A stretch of DNA of 64,000 nucleotides from Aquarana catesbeiana (Eukaryota; Chordata; Amphibia; Anura; Ranidae), in contig NC_133328.1 in the NCBI RefSeq assembly GCF_042186555.1, positions 333,630,039-333,694,038 on the forward strand, written 5' to 3'. Below the pieces are notes generated by a model. That model did no database searches. It saw nothing but the letters and a program-made list of their open reading frames with translations, and was not told the origin of the DNA. This document shows, piece by piece, positions 22,958 through 34,890 of this stretch (position 1 is its first letter; each line of letters opens with the position of its first letter). The position numbers and the translations under genes were made by a program.

Positions 22958-23000
22958 GCCCTGATTGGCTGAAGCTTTCACTGCTTCAGCCAATCAGGGC
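22958..23000. promoter_or_regulatory. Perfect 18-bp hairpin with paired CCAAT motifs upstream of the BED transposase
   Basis: GCCCTGATTGGCTGAAGC (22958-22975), loop TTTCACT, perfect complement at 22983-23000. Each arm carries ATTGG/CCAAT. A promoter or transposase-binding role is inference only. Confidence 0.4.
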
Positions 23001-23488
23001 TTGCAATGCACTGTTCAGTGGCGCAGTGCATTGTGGTCGGTTTGGGGGGCCGAACAAACGGACAAATGACCCATTTGTTCGGCTGTTTGCCGAACATCCG
23101 AACAGTGAAAGTTAGCCCCAAGCATAAGTTCGGCCATCTCTAGTTATGAGTCTATACATCCTCCTAATAACTCACTATACCAGCTCTATCCCTCGTTTGG
23201 ATGATCCTTGTGCCCCCAACCTACCCCCTCACTCACCCACCCTTAATATGTGGTCAAGCGACAGCGACTACGTCACCCCTGAGAGGGGACATGCTCCCAT
23301 CTCACGGCCGCCATTTGACATTATCTGTTATTTTTATGTACTGTACTACTTTGTTCATTATGCTTTCTGCTTCCTTCCTATGCTAGCCACTTTCTGGCAC
23401 CCCTCTTACTCTACAAGGCCACGCAGACTGTCCAGCCCAGCCAGCGCATCGCACTCACTGGTAAGTCTCACTTCCAAATACAGCTACT

Positions 23489-26400
23489 ATGGCCCCCTTA
23501 AATGTTATATCCCTGAAAGTTCAGGGCCTCAATGTTCCTCAAAAACTAACCAAAACATTCTGCTCTTTTAACTCTTTGAATGCCCACATAGTATGCCTCC
23601 AGGAAACGCACCTCACAGCGCCCTCTACATCAAAATTATTTAGTTCCTTACCTAACTAACTAAACCTATTTGGCCTCAGCTACAACAAAACAGCGTGGAA
23701 CACTTGTAGCCTTCCACCAATCTACCCCATTCATCCCCAAAACCAAAATTAAAGACCCGGAAGGTCGTTACCTAATCCTTACAGGGCACATAATGGACTC
23801 GGCTATTACCATTGTCTCATACTATGCTCCTAACAAACAACCCACCTCCTTTCTTTCCCACCTTATGCAAGTGATAACCACGCACAAGATGGGTACAGTA
23901 ATCATATGCGGTGACTCTAACCAGGTCCTCCTCCTATTCCTAGACAAATCCCCCTACTATTCACCCCACAGTCCTACTAAACTATCGTTCTCTCAGCTCC
24001 TCAGCCAGAACAACCTTGTCAACACCTGGCATGAAATCAACCCAATCAAAAGGAGATACACTTTCTATTCCTATCCACACAAAGGTTTCACATGTATCAA
24101 CCATATTCTAGTAACTACCGGTATGGTACCTGAGATCCTCCCCTCAACCATAATACCTATACCCTGGTCGGATCACAGTGCGGTTCTCACCTCCTTTGCC
24201 TCACCCATTCCTAAAGCACATAACACCACTTGGTGCCTCCAAGACTCCATACTGAAACACCTGTCTCATGGACTCAACATTGAATGTGCCCTAAAAGACT
24301 ATCTAGCTTTAAATACTACCCCTGATATCTCCCCACTTACACTCTGGGAAGCACATAAACTGGTCCTTCGAGGTGCATTCCAATGACAATCTGCCTTATT
24401 CAATCGCAAACGCAAGAATCTGGCACGTAAATTGGAGGCCGACTTCCAAGCCTCTTATACAGCATTCAACCTCAACCTCACCCCTGCCGCAAAAACTAAA
24501 TTAGACATAGACCGCCTGGAGTACGATCTATTCGTCACTGAATCTGCTGATAAATCCCTACACTGCTCTAGACACACATACTACATGAAGTCCAACAAAC
24601 CAGGCACCCTGCCAGCACGCACGCTTAAAGCCGTAAAAAAAAAAACACCAAACCTATTTGACTCAGACTATCCAATGACGTCTTCACTAGTAACCCAGTA
24701 AAGATTGTACACAAATTTCAAACCCATCTAGCCTCCCTATACTGTGCAGAGACAGAATTCTGCTCATATGAAGCCAACACCCTATTCTCCCGTTTGAATC
24801 TCCCTATGCTATCCCAACCTGAACGAGACCAACTTGATGACACCATTATGACCGAAGAAGTCTCTACAGCAATTAAAGAGCTGAAATTGAATAAAAGACC
24901 AGGCCCATATGGATACTAAGCCATCTACTACTGCACCTTCTCAGAGATCCTCTCGCCTGTCCTCACAAAAGCTATTAATGCAATACTCAAAGGCCACTCA
25001 TTCAGACAAAAAACTCTAACAGCGATTGTCTGTGTGATCTCCAAACCCCATTCTGATGACACCTCTTGCACAAATTATCATCCGATATCCATTCTAAACA
25101 TTGACATTAAACTCCTAGCCAAAATCCTGGCCACTCGATTAAACAGAATTATTGGCAGACTTATTCATCATGATCAGACCGGCTTTATACCAGTTCACCA
25201 AGCTAGTAACAATGTATGTCGGGCTGTCCTCTTAGCACACACAGCTAGAACACATCATATTCCCACATGCTTTCTCTCACTTGATATTCAGAAAGCATTT
25301 GAGTCAATAGCCTATCTGTGCTACATCCTGCTAAAATGGGGATTCGGTCCCCACTTTTTACAATGGATTACCGCATTATATGACAAACCCCGCTCATATA
25401 TTAACCCCTTCACTACCCGGCCATAGTCAAATGACGTCCACAGATGGGATCTCATCGGCCGAAACTGAGGAAAAAATGTGTTTGTTTTTTTTTTAATTGG
25501 GATATTTATTATAGCAAAAAGTAAAAAATGTTGTTTTTTTCAAAATTGTCGCTCTTTTCTTTGTTTATAGCGCAAAAAATAAAAACCGCAGAGGTGATCA
25601 AATATCACCAAAAGAATGCTCTATTTGTGGGAAAAAAATTTTGTTTGGTTACAACGTCGCACGACCGCGCAATTGTTGTTTAAAGTGCGACAGCGCTGAA
25701 AACTAAAAATTGGTCTGGGAAGGAATGGGGGTGAAAATGCCCTGTATTGAACCGGTTAAATACCCTGGCTATAAATCTGGCCCCTTCAACATAGAAAGAG
25801 GTACACATCAGGGCTGCTCCCTCTCACCCCTTCTATTTGCCCTCTTCATTGAACCACTAGCCCAATTAATCAGAACAACCCAGACAATCACAATAATAGA
25901 GTTAGGTGGCCTTCAACATAAGCTCTGCTTATTCGCAGACGATGTTCTCCTATTCTTAACTACCCTACAAGGCTCAGGCCCTAATCTCCTACCCATACTC
26001 AGTAAGTTTGCTGCCATCTCAGGATTGGTCGTCAATACTAAGAAATCCCTAGCGCTAAATATATCTCTCCCACACCTGGAGTTAGAGTCTGCTCGAGCAG
26101 CGCTCCCTTTCACGTGGGCCTCAAAAACATCCCCTACTTGGGAATTCATCTTGCAGCATAATCCTCACAGCTCTTCTCTGTTAACTACCCAGCAATCCTG
26201 AGACAGGTGACAAACTTACTGATGCAATGGACCTCCCTTCCAGCATCCTGGCTTGGCAAAATAAATGTAATCAAGATGTCTATCCTACCCAAACGAATGA
26301 CTTATTCAGGGTTTTACCGGTCCCCATCCCTACCTATTACTTACAGCTCCTCCAAAAGCGAGCAGTGGTATTTGCCTGGGGCTCCCTGAAGCCCAGAATA

Positions 26401-27600
26401 CCAAAAAATACACTTTATCTTTCCAAACATTTTGCGGTAGCTTTGGCCTCCTCAATTTTGCGGCATACTATAAAGCTGCACACATTACCCAAATATCATA
26501 CCACACAAGAAACTCCCCTGTGGGTAGCGATCGAATCAGTTGAATGCGACCTGCTATCAGTTTCTAACCTATTATGGATGCACCCAAAAGACCGCTCTAA
26601 CCTTTGTAATCCCATCACCAGACGTTATATCTCCCTCTGGGACAAGCTCAAATCTAAATATGACCTACAATCCCCCACAACCCCCTCCTTTCCTTCCTCA
26701 AAAACTCAGCCTTTTATCCTGCTTGGGATTCCCCCGCAGCATTTAATAGGTGTACATCTTTGGGACTGTAAAGGTTGCATATCCTTGTCACTTCCTCTAC
26801 TTTTCTCTCCTTCCTGACTCTTAGCGAATCCTCAAATTTACCCCCCTGGTCAGAACTGTTTCGCTACCTCCAAACCAAGAACTTTTACACACCAAACATA
26901 AGCTCTGATACCCGTCTCAATCATTTCTCTAGTTTTGAGTCCACGTGCAAAAATGAACCACACACACCACACATAGAGGATAGATCTCATCCCTTTACTC
27001 CCAATTTTTAATTAAGCCCGGCTCGGATAAACCTCAATACACACAGAAATGGGAGGAGGACCTTGGACACACGCTGGACATCGCAGACTGGTCTGAGATC
27101 TGGTCAGCAACTAAATAATTCTCACCCAATATCCTGACAATGGAAGCCAATTATAAAGTAGTGGCCCACCTTCTAGAATAGCCAAATTTTCCCCCTCCTA
27201 CTCAGTTCTCTGTTTTAGAGGCTGTTCGGAATGAGGTACACACCTTCATATCTGGTGGACATGCCCAATAGTCCAAGCCTTCTGGAATGAAATTTTTGCT
27301 CTTGCTACCAAACAGTTTGGCATCCCTTTACAACCAGACTCAACACAGCACTTCTTAAGCTAAAACCTGACTCCATGTCGCACATGCAATGTGAGCTCTT
27401 CATTCAACTTCTTACAGCTGGAAAACAAAACTATAGCTAAGGCTTGGAAAAAAACCTCTTTAGCTGTAGCTGAGACCAAACATAGAGTAACCTGCTCTAT
27501 GATCCATGCCAAAATGGATGCCATGGAGTTCCCAAGTCCCCAAGTTTGACCGGATCTGGAGCCCTGGATCACACACTGTTTACCACCAACTTTCAACCTA
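23489..27600 (+). pseudogene. LINE C ORF2 (endonuclease-reverse transcriptase)
   Basis: Starts MAPLNVISLKVQGLNVPQK at the ATG at 23489, the standard endonuclease opening, then IVCLQETHL. After a frameshift, 23670-24386 gives DPEGRYLILTGHI, VIICGDSNQVL (the GDFN block) and IPWSDHSAVL (catalytic His). The RT follows: NYHPISILNIDIKLLAKILA and HHDQTGFIP with LSLDIQKAFESI (25034-25400). Beyond the TTAA insert come ERGTHQGCSLSPLLFAL and catalytic LCLFADDVLLFL (25760-26100). The thumb and C-terminal parts lie at 26207-27600, with HIWWTCPIVQ near 27.26 kb. Many frameshifts are present. FADD replaces the usual YADD. Confidence 0.82.
25401..25759. mobile_element. TTAA-flanked MITE within LINE C
   Basis: TTAA at 25401-25404 and 25756-25759 bracket 351 bp with ends CCCCTTCACTACC and CCGGTTCAATACA. 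Removing the insert plus one TTAA joins RSYI to KYPGYKSGP in one frame, so it is a clean insertion. TTAA targets are typical of piggyBac-type (and some Kolobok) elements. Interior text AGCGCAAAAAATAAAAAC recurs at 38.8 kb. Confidence 0.8.
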
Positions 27601-28009
27601 ACCGTCCTTCTGCCATGGTAGTAATTGCCCCATCGCCTCTACTAAGCACTGCGCAGGCAACCAGACCATCTCCGTGGACTCCCTTCCTTTCGTATTTCTC
27701 TCTCTTCTCCACTCTGGATGTGGAGCTCCCCCCACTCTGTACAATACAGGTTTCATATCTCCAGACTAAATCCTGTCCTACTATCTCCAGGTATCTTTAC
27801 CTTACTTGTATCCCAGCTGTTACCATTTGTATTCTTACAATGTTCACCATATTGGTCCAGCTACAAGTTTAACTTACCACTTACTGCAAACCCATGTTAT
27901 CTGGTGGACGGCACTATATCATGCTCCACCAACTCTGTTTAAACCTGATTGTGTTGGTTTAATTCTGATCTCTTTTATCCTATGTAAACCTAATATAACC
28001 TCTTTAACA

Positions 28010-28985
28010 AGGAACATGATAACAGACCTACCACTGTCACCCTCACAAACCACTTCCCCTCCCATTCTACTAGGAGTCTTAAAACACCTAACACTCGACA
28101 TTGTTCTATCCCACTGGAGCAGCAAAGGGATCCTACATATCCAAAACCTATTCTCTGACTTAAAACTAAAAACCTTCTCACAACTCTAAAAATAATTCAC
28201 ACTACCTACCACAGAGTACTTTACCCACCTAATGGTGGTCCACTGTCTATCTATTATACTCAAACATAACCCTTGCTACTCCCTACCTTCTATTGCCTGG
28301 TCATTTCTAACCCATCCATCACCTAAAAATAAAGGCATCTCTCTATTCTATAACTTACTATGCCAGAAACGTGACTTTATTAGGTCCACTTCCCACCTTC
28401 ATTGGGAATCAGACTTAGGAAAGTCCTATTCAGAAAAGCAATGGCAGGAAGTGTTCAAATCCATATATAAATCCACAAGTAGTGCATCTTTGTGGGAATT
28501 ATCCCAAAAAATCTCCCAGAGATGGTACCTAACACCTGTTAGTTTAGTTTAACCCCTCAAAAGCCCAATACCTGCTGGAGATGCCAAAGACAGAAATGAG
28601 ACTTAATGCATATTCTATGGTCATGCCCTGCTCTACAACCTTACTGGTCCCATATTTTCCTGATCTTAAGTGACATATTTTAATGTCATGTCCCCCTTTC
28701 CACTGCACTAACACTTCTAAATGTAACCATAGAGGACTTCCCTAGCCCCTATAGAATGGTTATAACACATATCCTACTAGCAGCTAAACTATGCTTAACG
28801 CACATGTGGAAATCAAATCGAGCCCCTTCCATAGAGGAAACCCTCGAACTGGTGAACACACATTGTAGCTATAAGATCATGATGGCATCTAGGAGAGGAG
28901 CATATCACATAGCCAACTCCTCATGGAAAATTTGGACGCAGTGGTCAAATGCGGCACTATACTTGAAGCCAAAGAAACCCGACTG
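28010..28985 (+). pseudogene. 3' fragment of another LINE ORF2
   Basis: Plus-strand frames corresponding to the C-terminal part of an L1-type ORF2: LGVLKHLTLDIVLSHWSSKG (near 28060), KSYSEKQWQEVFKSIYKS and ISQRWYLTP (28232-28552), the zinc-knuckle-like TCWRCQ with ILWSCPALQPYWSHI (28560-28650), and MVITHILLAAKLCLTHMW (28756). These repeat functions already seen in LINE C at 26.5-27.5 kb but with different sequence, so this is a second LINE copy of a related family. Frameshifts and a stop near 28985 are present. Confidence 0.7.
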
Positions 28986-28989
28986 ACGT

Positions 28990-29890
28990 TATTGACAGTC
29001 GTGACACACCTTCCTGGTATTCCATGATACTTCTAAAATCCTTAGACATGATATAGCGACTGACATCACAAACCACACGCACTGGAATATATAGAAAAAA
29101 GATCTTGCGAGCCACAACGGACCAATGCCTATAAAATAGAAATGATGATGATAACCAGCTGCAAACGCAGATCACGTTTCATAACCGGGCAGTAGTGAAT
29201 TAAATAAATAAATGCGTTGCGCTAGAAAAAATTAAAAATAAATGTGTATGCAAAGTGTATAATTCAAATATAAAACTGTAAGTGACAAATACAAAAATAA
29301 ATACCAATAAATAGAAAATGAACAATAAATTCATAAGTGACAATCCGTGATAAAAAATTAATGTTAAAGTGCAAAGTGCATATATAATATCACTGGAACC
29401 AAAGTGCATACATAGAATGTAGAAGTGCACAATACTTCTACATAAACATCAAAAATTATAAATGAAAGTTCATATGTGATGAATGTAAAATATCAGATAC
29501 ATAACACAGTGTCCATCAGTGGTGTCATCCAGCATGCTCATCCAATGTGTGTTACTGCAAAACCATGCTCCGGTGCACTCCAGTGACCCCCCAAAAGCTT
29601 ATGCGCTCACCTCAGAGCGGGTGACACAGTAACTAAACTATGTCTAAACACACTTTGGAGCCACCCCTGGGCTCTATAATGAAGTGCAGGTGCTGATCTC
29701 CAGCTGGTCCAGTCAGTACCGCTCCAAGCCATAAATAAGAAAAACTCAATAGTGTAATAACGCAAGGATTTATTTGAAAAACACAATCCCCACAACGGGG
29801 TACTCACATTCCACAGGTGCGTAAGTGCACCATTCTATTCCAGGCTTTCAAAGGATACAAAAACGCTGATATGGCGTGTAGTATGGTATG
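28990..29890. mobile_element. Probable PLE terminal-region fragment
   Basis: Non-coding. Layout resembles the other PLE ends here: GCGTTGCGCTAGAAA near 29213, AAGTGC repeats, and AAGGATTTATTTGAAAAACA near 29762, comparable with the 21.4-kb PLE. No ribozyme core or RT seen. Class is a guess. Confidence 0.35.
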
Positions 29891-30983
29891 CTCGTCTCCT
29901 CGATTCAGCACGGAGGTTTGCATTGCACAAAAAAGTGTGCATTTTCTAGGCAGTGCAGTGTGAATTGCAGGCACATAATTTTCAGTGGGAACGCATCTGA
30001 TTCCCAGATGTGTTCCGTTGTAAAACAGGAATTTTCTCCCCTTCCTCCTACACCTTCCCCCTCTCCCTGGTCAGCTGATCTGCAGCTAAAAGGAAGAGAA
30101 ACCGCTGAATGAATCATTTTTATCTTTGCAAGGAAACCGGAGCTGCAATTGGCACTGTTCTAGTGTGAACCACGCTTAAATGTTACAAATCCAAACCGTT
30201 TCTCTCCTGCAGAAAGAATGAGTGTTGATATACACAAAAGTGTGCACCAATGCAGCAAACGTAAGAGAAAAGATATATTAAAAAATGATCTAACGCTAGA
30301 GGTTATGTTATCATGAGAGGAATATTAAATTACAGCAAAGACAATTGCAATTGGCCTGTTAATTAAGCAAACAAAAATCACCAAGAGGACAATAATCTAT
30401 AGTTACCCTTCAAAAGCAATTCAGTAGAACGCTGTGTTGAACAGCTAAGCTGTAAAAGGTCTGCTGATCCAACCCTCAAAGATAGCTGCCAATGCAATGA
30501 GTGGAGTTTGTCTTCTAAGACGGTGAGTGTGTTTGATGAAGTGCATTCTTCAATTAAGTCTCTGAGATCTTTAGTGAGTTTCCTCTCTGCCTCCCTGACC
30601 TGCTAAACATGAATTGAAAATATAAAAACTCAGCAACTCACCTAGAGGGTATAGATAGTATTGTTTACATACTTAGCATTAGTAGATCAATTTATTAATG
30701 GCCTGTTTGTTGGGATAGGCATCAGCTCAACTTGGCCACCAGGTGACATTCTGAGACCAGAAATATCTATATTGAGTTTATCGGGGAAAGACTGCATCTA
30801 GTCATTATAGGATAAATTAATCTTTTTCTATACAGATTTACCTATGTTATTTTACCTTAAAATATAAAATGTCTTTGGGGTTCTGAAAGCCTTTTAATTT
30901 GTGATATTTATTCTTTTGGGTGTAGCAGCATTTTAATGGAATTTTTTTTTCTACAGAGAGATGTAATTTCATAATTAAATATT
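29891..30983. other. Non-coding stretch, no gene recognised
   Basis: No supported ORF. AGTGTGAACCACGC near 30160 resembles the end of an interspersed repeat, but no partner end was identified. Confidence 0.5.
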
Positions 30984-31571
30984 AAAGGGTAATTCCACTT
31001 TAATGGGAAAAAAATAGCAAATAAAAAAATATATATATAGCATATGCAATTGTGACACAAGTCATATTGAAATTGAATGTTATTAAAAATTACCTTTCCT
31101 TTTCAATCTGCAGCGTTGCAATTTTCGGTAAAGTGCAATCCAATATGGATACCTGGAGGTGTTCTGTACACATAATGTGTACAGGACGCTCCCAGAAACA
31201 TAATTTCCTGCTTGTGTGATTGGCTCAATGAATTTTGCAGAAGTCTACAATAAGATACAAGTCAGATTTTTGGCATCCCCTTCAATAAAAATGTAATTTT
31301 TGGTAAGATACTCCCAATAGGAAATAACGTCTAAAAGGATGCAGACCCAGCATATTTCCTCATTAGAGCCATGATTCTGCACCAGCTGCTTAATAATTAT
31401 GAACCACTCACATTAGGCTTACTCAGCATAGGGGCACAGAGGAACAAACAGTGATTTCTTCAGAATAACAAAAGGTAGGAATCGGCAACGTTTGTTAAAA
31501 TCCTTGCAATATGCATAGATGACACAGAGGGGAATGTTTTTTTTTTTCAACAAAAGTGGAGTTACGCTTTA
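30984..31571. mobile_element. MITE with TAAAGGGTAATTCCAC-type ends
   Basis: Left end TAAAGGGTAATTCCACTTTA; right end reversed TAAAGCGTAACTCCACTTTT. About 588 bp, no ORF. The TSD could not be fixed because the ends lie in TA-rich sequence, so the superfamily is undetermined. Confidence 0.65.
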
Positions 31572-32108
31572 CCGATACAGATACATTAATATGTATACGT
31601 TAAACTACTACTTGGGTATGTCTATATAATAAACACACACTCCTAAGGACTATAATTACGAATAAAAAAATATATGATAAGACTATGACTGTACTCTTTG
31701 TTTAGATAATATGATGCCTTGTATATAGAACAGTGATATTTCCTTTTTGTACCTTCTTATCAAAAGTTAATGAGCCCCAATAGTGTCAATGGTTTTATCT
31801 TATTAAATAATGTAATGCACATCTTTCTTACTGTAAAGGTTACAATCACCTATACACATAATAATAATAATCATGACTGAGTTTGTATATCTTGTATGGA
31901 TCTATATACATTGAAAAGTGTCAGTCAAGTGAACAGTTGTTCTAAATTTCACGAGGTTTGAATGAGTTTGTCCTCATAATATTTAAATGTAGAGGGTCTC
32001 TGTTTCATCTATAGAAATGTTCCCGTAGTTCATTCTTGTTAGTTGTATTTATCTCATGTTTATCTTTCCAAGCGTTGAGAACAATGGCCAGCTGTGTATG
32101 CAAAAAAA
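31572..32108. other. AT-rich non-coding stretch
   Basis: No gene, long repeat or strong motif recognised. Confidence 0.5.
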
Positions 32109-32432
32109 CTTACGCAGGCCATAGACGGTGCAAATTTCTTTCCTGCAACTATGGGCTGCAGGAAAGAAATTTGCACAATTCCCCCTTCAACACAGACAGT
32201 GTTGATGTGGGAATTCCTTCTGTCAAGCAATTGTCCTCTCTTGGTGGGGGGCAGGGGTAGCTGTCTCAGTCGGGAGAAGACAGCCGCTTGCGATAGTCAC
32301 AGGCAAATACAGCAGGCTAGTTGTACTCAAGTTGATTGATCGATCAACTTGGTACATTCAGTCTGCCCATCAATGGTTTGAATCTCGGCTGGTTCCTGCT
32401 GAACAGATTCAAACTGGCCATTGCCAGCCTTA
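32109..32432. mobile_element. Probable MITE with an internal perfect hairpin
   Basis: Starts TTACGCAGGCCATAGACGG; end reversed reads TAAGGCTGGCAATGGCCAG, a diverged inverted pair. It contains the hairpin at 32128-32176 and AGTTGATTGATCGATCAACT near 32330. No ORF; superfamily undetermined. Confidence 0.5.
32128..32176. repeat. Perfect 20-bp stem, 9-nt loop
   Basis: GTGCAAATTTCTTTCCTGCA at 32128-32147, loop ACTATGGGC, exact reverse complement at 32157-32176. Confidence 0.95.
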
Positions 32433-32449
32433 TGGAATAAAATTATATA

Positions 32450-33033
32450 CAGTGCCTTGAAAAAGTATTCATACCCCTTTCTTTGCGGCTCCTCCAGAGT
32501 TACCATGGGCCTCTTGAATGCTCTCCTTGCTCAGCCTGTCAGTTTAGGTGGACGGCCATGTCTTGGTAGGTTTGCAGTTGTGCCATAATCTTTCCATTTT
32601 CAGATCATGGATTGAACAGTGCTCCGTGAAATGTTCAAAGCTTGGATTTTTTTTTATAACATAACCCTGCTTTAAACTTCCCAACAACTTTATCCCTGAC
32701 CTTTCTGGTGTGTTTCTTGGCCTTCATTTGTCCAACAAACCTCCGAGTGCTTCATAGAACAGCTGTATTTATAGTTAGATTAAATTACTCACAGGTGAAC
32801 TAATTAGGTGACTTCTGAAGGCAATTGGTTCCACTGAATTTTAGTTAGGGTTGTTTCAGATATTTATTTGTAAAAAATGTTGAAAACCATTTATCATTTT
32901 CCTTCCACTTCACATGTGTCACTTTGTGTTTGTCTATCACATAAAATCCCAATAAAATACATTTATGTTTTTGGTTGTAACATGACAAAATGTGGAAAAT
33001 TGCAAGGGGTATAAATACTTTTTCAAGGCACTG
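32450..33033. mobile_element. Non-autonomous Tc1/mariner element
   Basis: Thirty-bp terminal inverted repeats beginning CAGTGCCTTGAAAAAGTATT (one mismatch overall), flanked by TA (32448-32449 and 33034-33035), the Tc1/mariner target. 584 bp, no intact ORF. The interior (ATTAGGTGACTTCTGAAGGC, CACATAAAATCCCAATAAAA) matches what I recall of a Tc1-type repeat widespread in fish and frogs. Confidence 0.88.
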
Positions 33034-33316
33034 TACAACTTCTCTTCAGCCTGTTGATATCCTTGCTCAAAACAATGAAATCTCAGTTGTACCACAGATA
33101 TTACGTACAGGTTATTTAACTTGTTTGGAGAGTAAATTTTCTCCATTTCTCCATTGTTCATTGCATGAGAAGTCATTTGTTTACCATAAGCATCAAACAA
33201 TTCTCCTGTCGCAGTCAGTTTTTTAGTGTCTTTTACTGATTACACTCACTCCATTGTTTTGCAAATCATTTCATACAAGGGTGTTTATGTCACTAATTTG
33301 GAGACATTTCATGTGC

Positions 33317-33416
<100 letters not shown>

Positions 33417-34197
33417 AAGACTGGGCATGTAATCATCAAATTTGATTGCTGCTTTGTAAATATATGATTATAAAATTTAAATGGAGACAAGCATTTTTAA
33501 TTTTGAACACATATTTGCAGGTTTACCTAAATAAAACTGATCATGTATATGTGTATATCCAACATTGAGGATACTAAACTTTATCTTTACCTGTTCAGGA
33601 TGTTTTACTAAATACCCAGAGGTCAATTAGTGTTCTTAGTTTACTCTCTGTTTAATTAAAGGTACAGAGAACATCTGGGTTTTTCCTTATTATGTGCTTG
33701 GATCTTATTTTTACAACTTCCATTATCCTCTTGTGTTTTTCCAATAGTAATCCCTTAGTTGTTGTAAGTATATCCTTTAAGTAGTGCTGAATATAGTTTA
33801 GCCAGATTTATATCCAACAGGGAAGTAATGCTGACTGTTACAAAATCCAATATAAAAGTAAGAATGTTATAGAAAAGTTCCCCCCAATAGGATAACAACC
33901 TTTTCTAAATGGTATCAGAAACAATAAAATAAAATAAAAATGTTACATTGACTTAGCGGGAGTAAATAATAATGAAAACAGAGATGATTTATGATCTTGA
34001 CCATAATATAACAGAGTATGTGGAACAACACAACACCAATTACAGTTAAAACAAACGCCAGACCCAAAGTTCTTTCTAAGCTCAATATCACCTACTGATG
34101 TCTGAGAGTCATTATCCACAGCATAAAAAGGATGAATTGACTTTTATATAATAAATGAAAGACATCATAAGCCTACATACACTCATCCAATAAAAAA
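33417..34197. other. AT-rich non-coding stretch
   Basis: No gene or recognised repeat. Confidence 0.5.
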
Positions 34198-34633
34198 CTA
34201 TTGATTTTTTTTTAAAATAAAAAAATGCACAAAACCTACAAATATGCTATTTTTATTTTGTCAAATATCATTTAAATCTAAAAATGATATTGACTTCAGT
34301 CCTGAAATTATTAAACATTAATAAACATATACAAGTGAATTACCTGTTTTATGTAGTTGATGTATTATTATATATTTGTTGCCTTTGTTTTTAGCACATA
34401 GAACAGTTGCATCCAATACAAAATTATTGATTCTCTTTTTAGTAATAAAAAATGCAGAAACACTATATTTTTTTATTTTGTAAGACACCATTCAAATCTA
34501 AAAATAATATTGACTCCAGTCCTGACATTATTACAAATTAATAAACATATACAAGGGAATTAACTGTTTTATGTAGTTGATTTATTATCTCCTTCCTTTG
34601 TTTTTAGTACATATAACAGTTGTATATGTTTCT
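34198..34633. repeat. Diverged tandem duplication of about 220 bp
   Basis: 34198-34416 and 34425-34633 are direct copies sharing blocks such as TTTTATGTAGTTGAT and TTAATAAACATATACAAG, with scattered substitutions and small indels. Confidence 0.85.
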
Positions 34634-34890
34634 TTAGTATATTAAATATCTTCACTGGCATTAGATTAACCACTTGACGACCGCCTCACGCCGATGTACG
34701 TCGGCAAGGTGGCACGGACAGGCAGAATCACGTACATATTCTCTCTCTATTGTTCTGCTCTTTTTTTACTGTATTCTATTTTGCAATGTTTTATTGTTAT
34801 TATGTTTTACCATGTTTGCTTTTCAGATATGCAATTTTTTTATACTTTACTGTTTACTGTGTTTTGTTGGTAACCATTTTATTGTTTTCA

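Larger units (their letters stand above)
20044..23142 (-). mobile_element. 5' non-coding part of the BED-hAT element, split by a PLE
   Basis: Upstream region of the BED transposase, in two parts (20044-20608 and 22753-23142) around the PLE. The end at 23142 reads, on the minus strand, TAGAGATGGCCGAACTTATG, a hAT-like terminus very similar to the palindromic hAT ends in this window. The following GTTATGAG (23143-23150) would be the 8-bp TSD, but its partner is missing because the other end is lost. A perfect hairpin lies at 22958-23000. Confidence 0.68.
23151..27760 (+). mobile_element. LINE C, L1-superfamily element on the plus strand
   Basis: A third L1-type LINE. About 340 bp of non-coding sequence precedes ORF2 at 23489. 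ORF2 pieces run to about 27600, then non-coding sequence without a clear poly(A). No ORF1 was found upstream, so it is probably 5'-truncated. A TTAA-bounded element interrupts the RT at 25401-25759. Confidence 0.7.
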
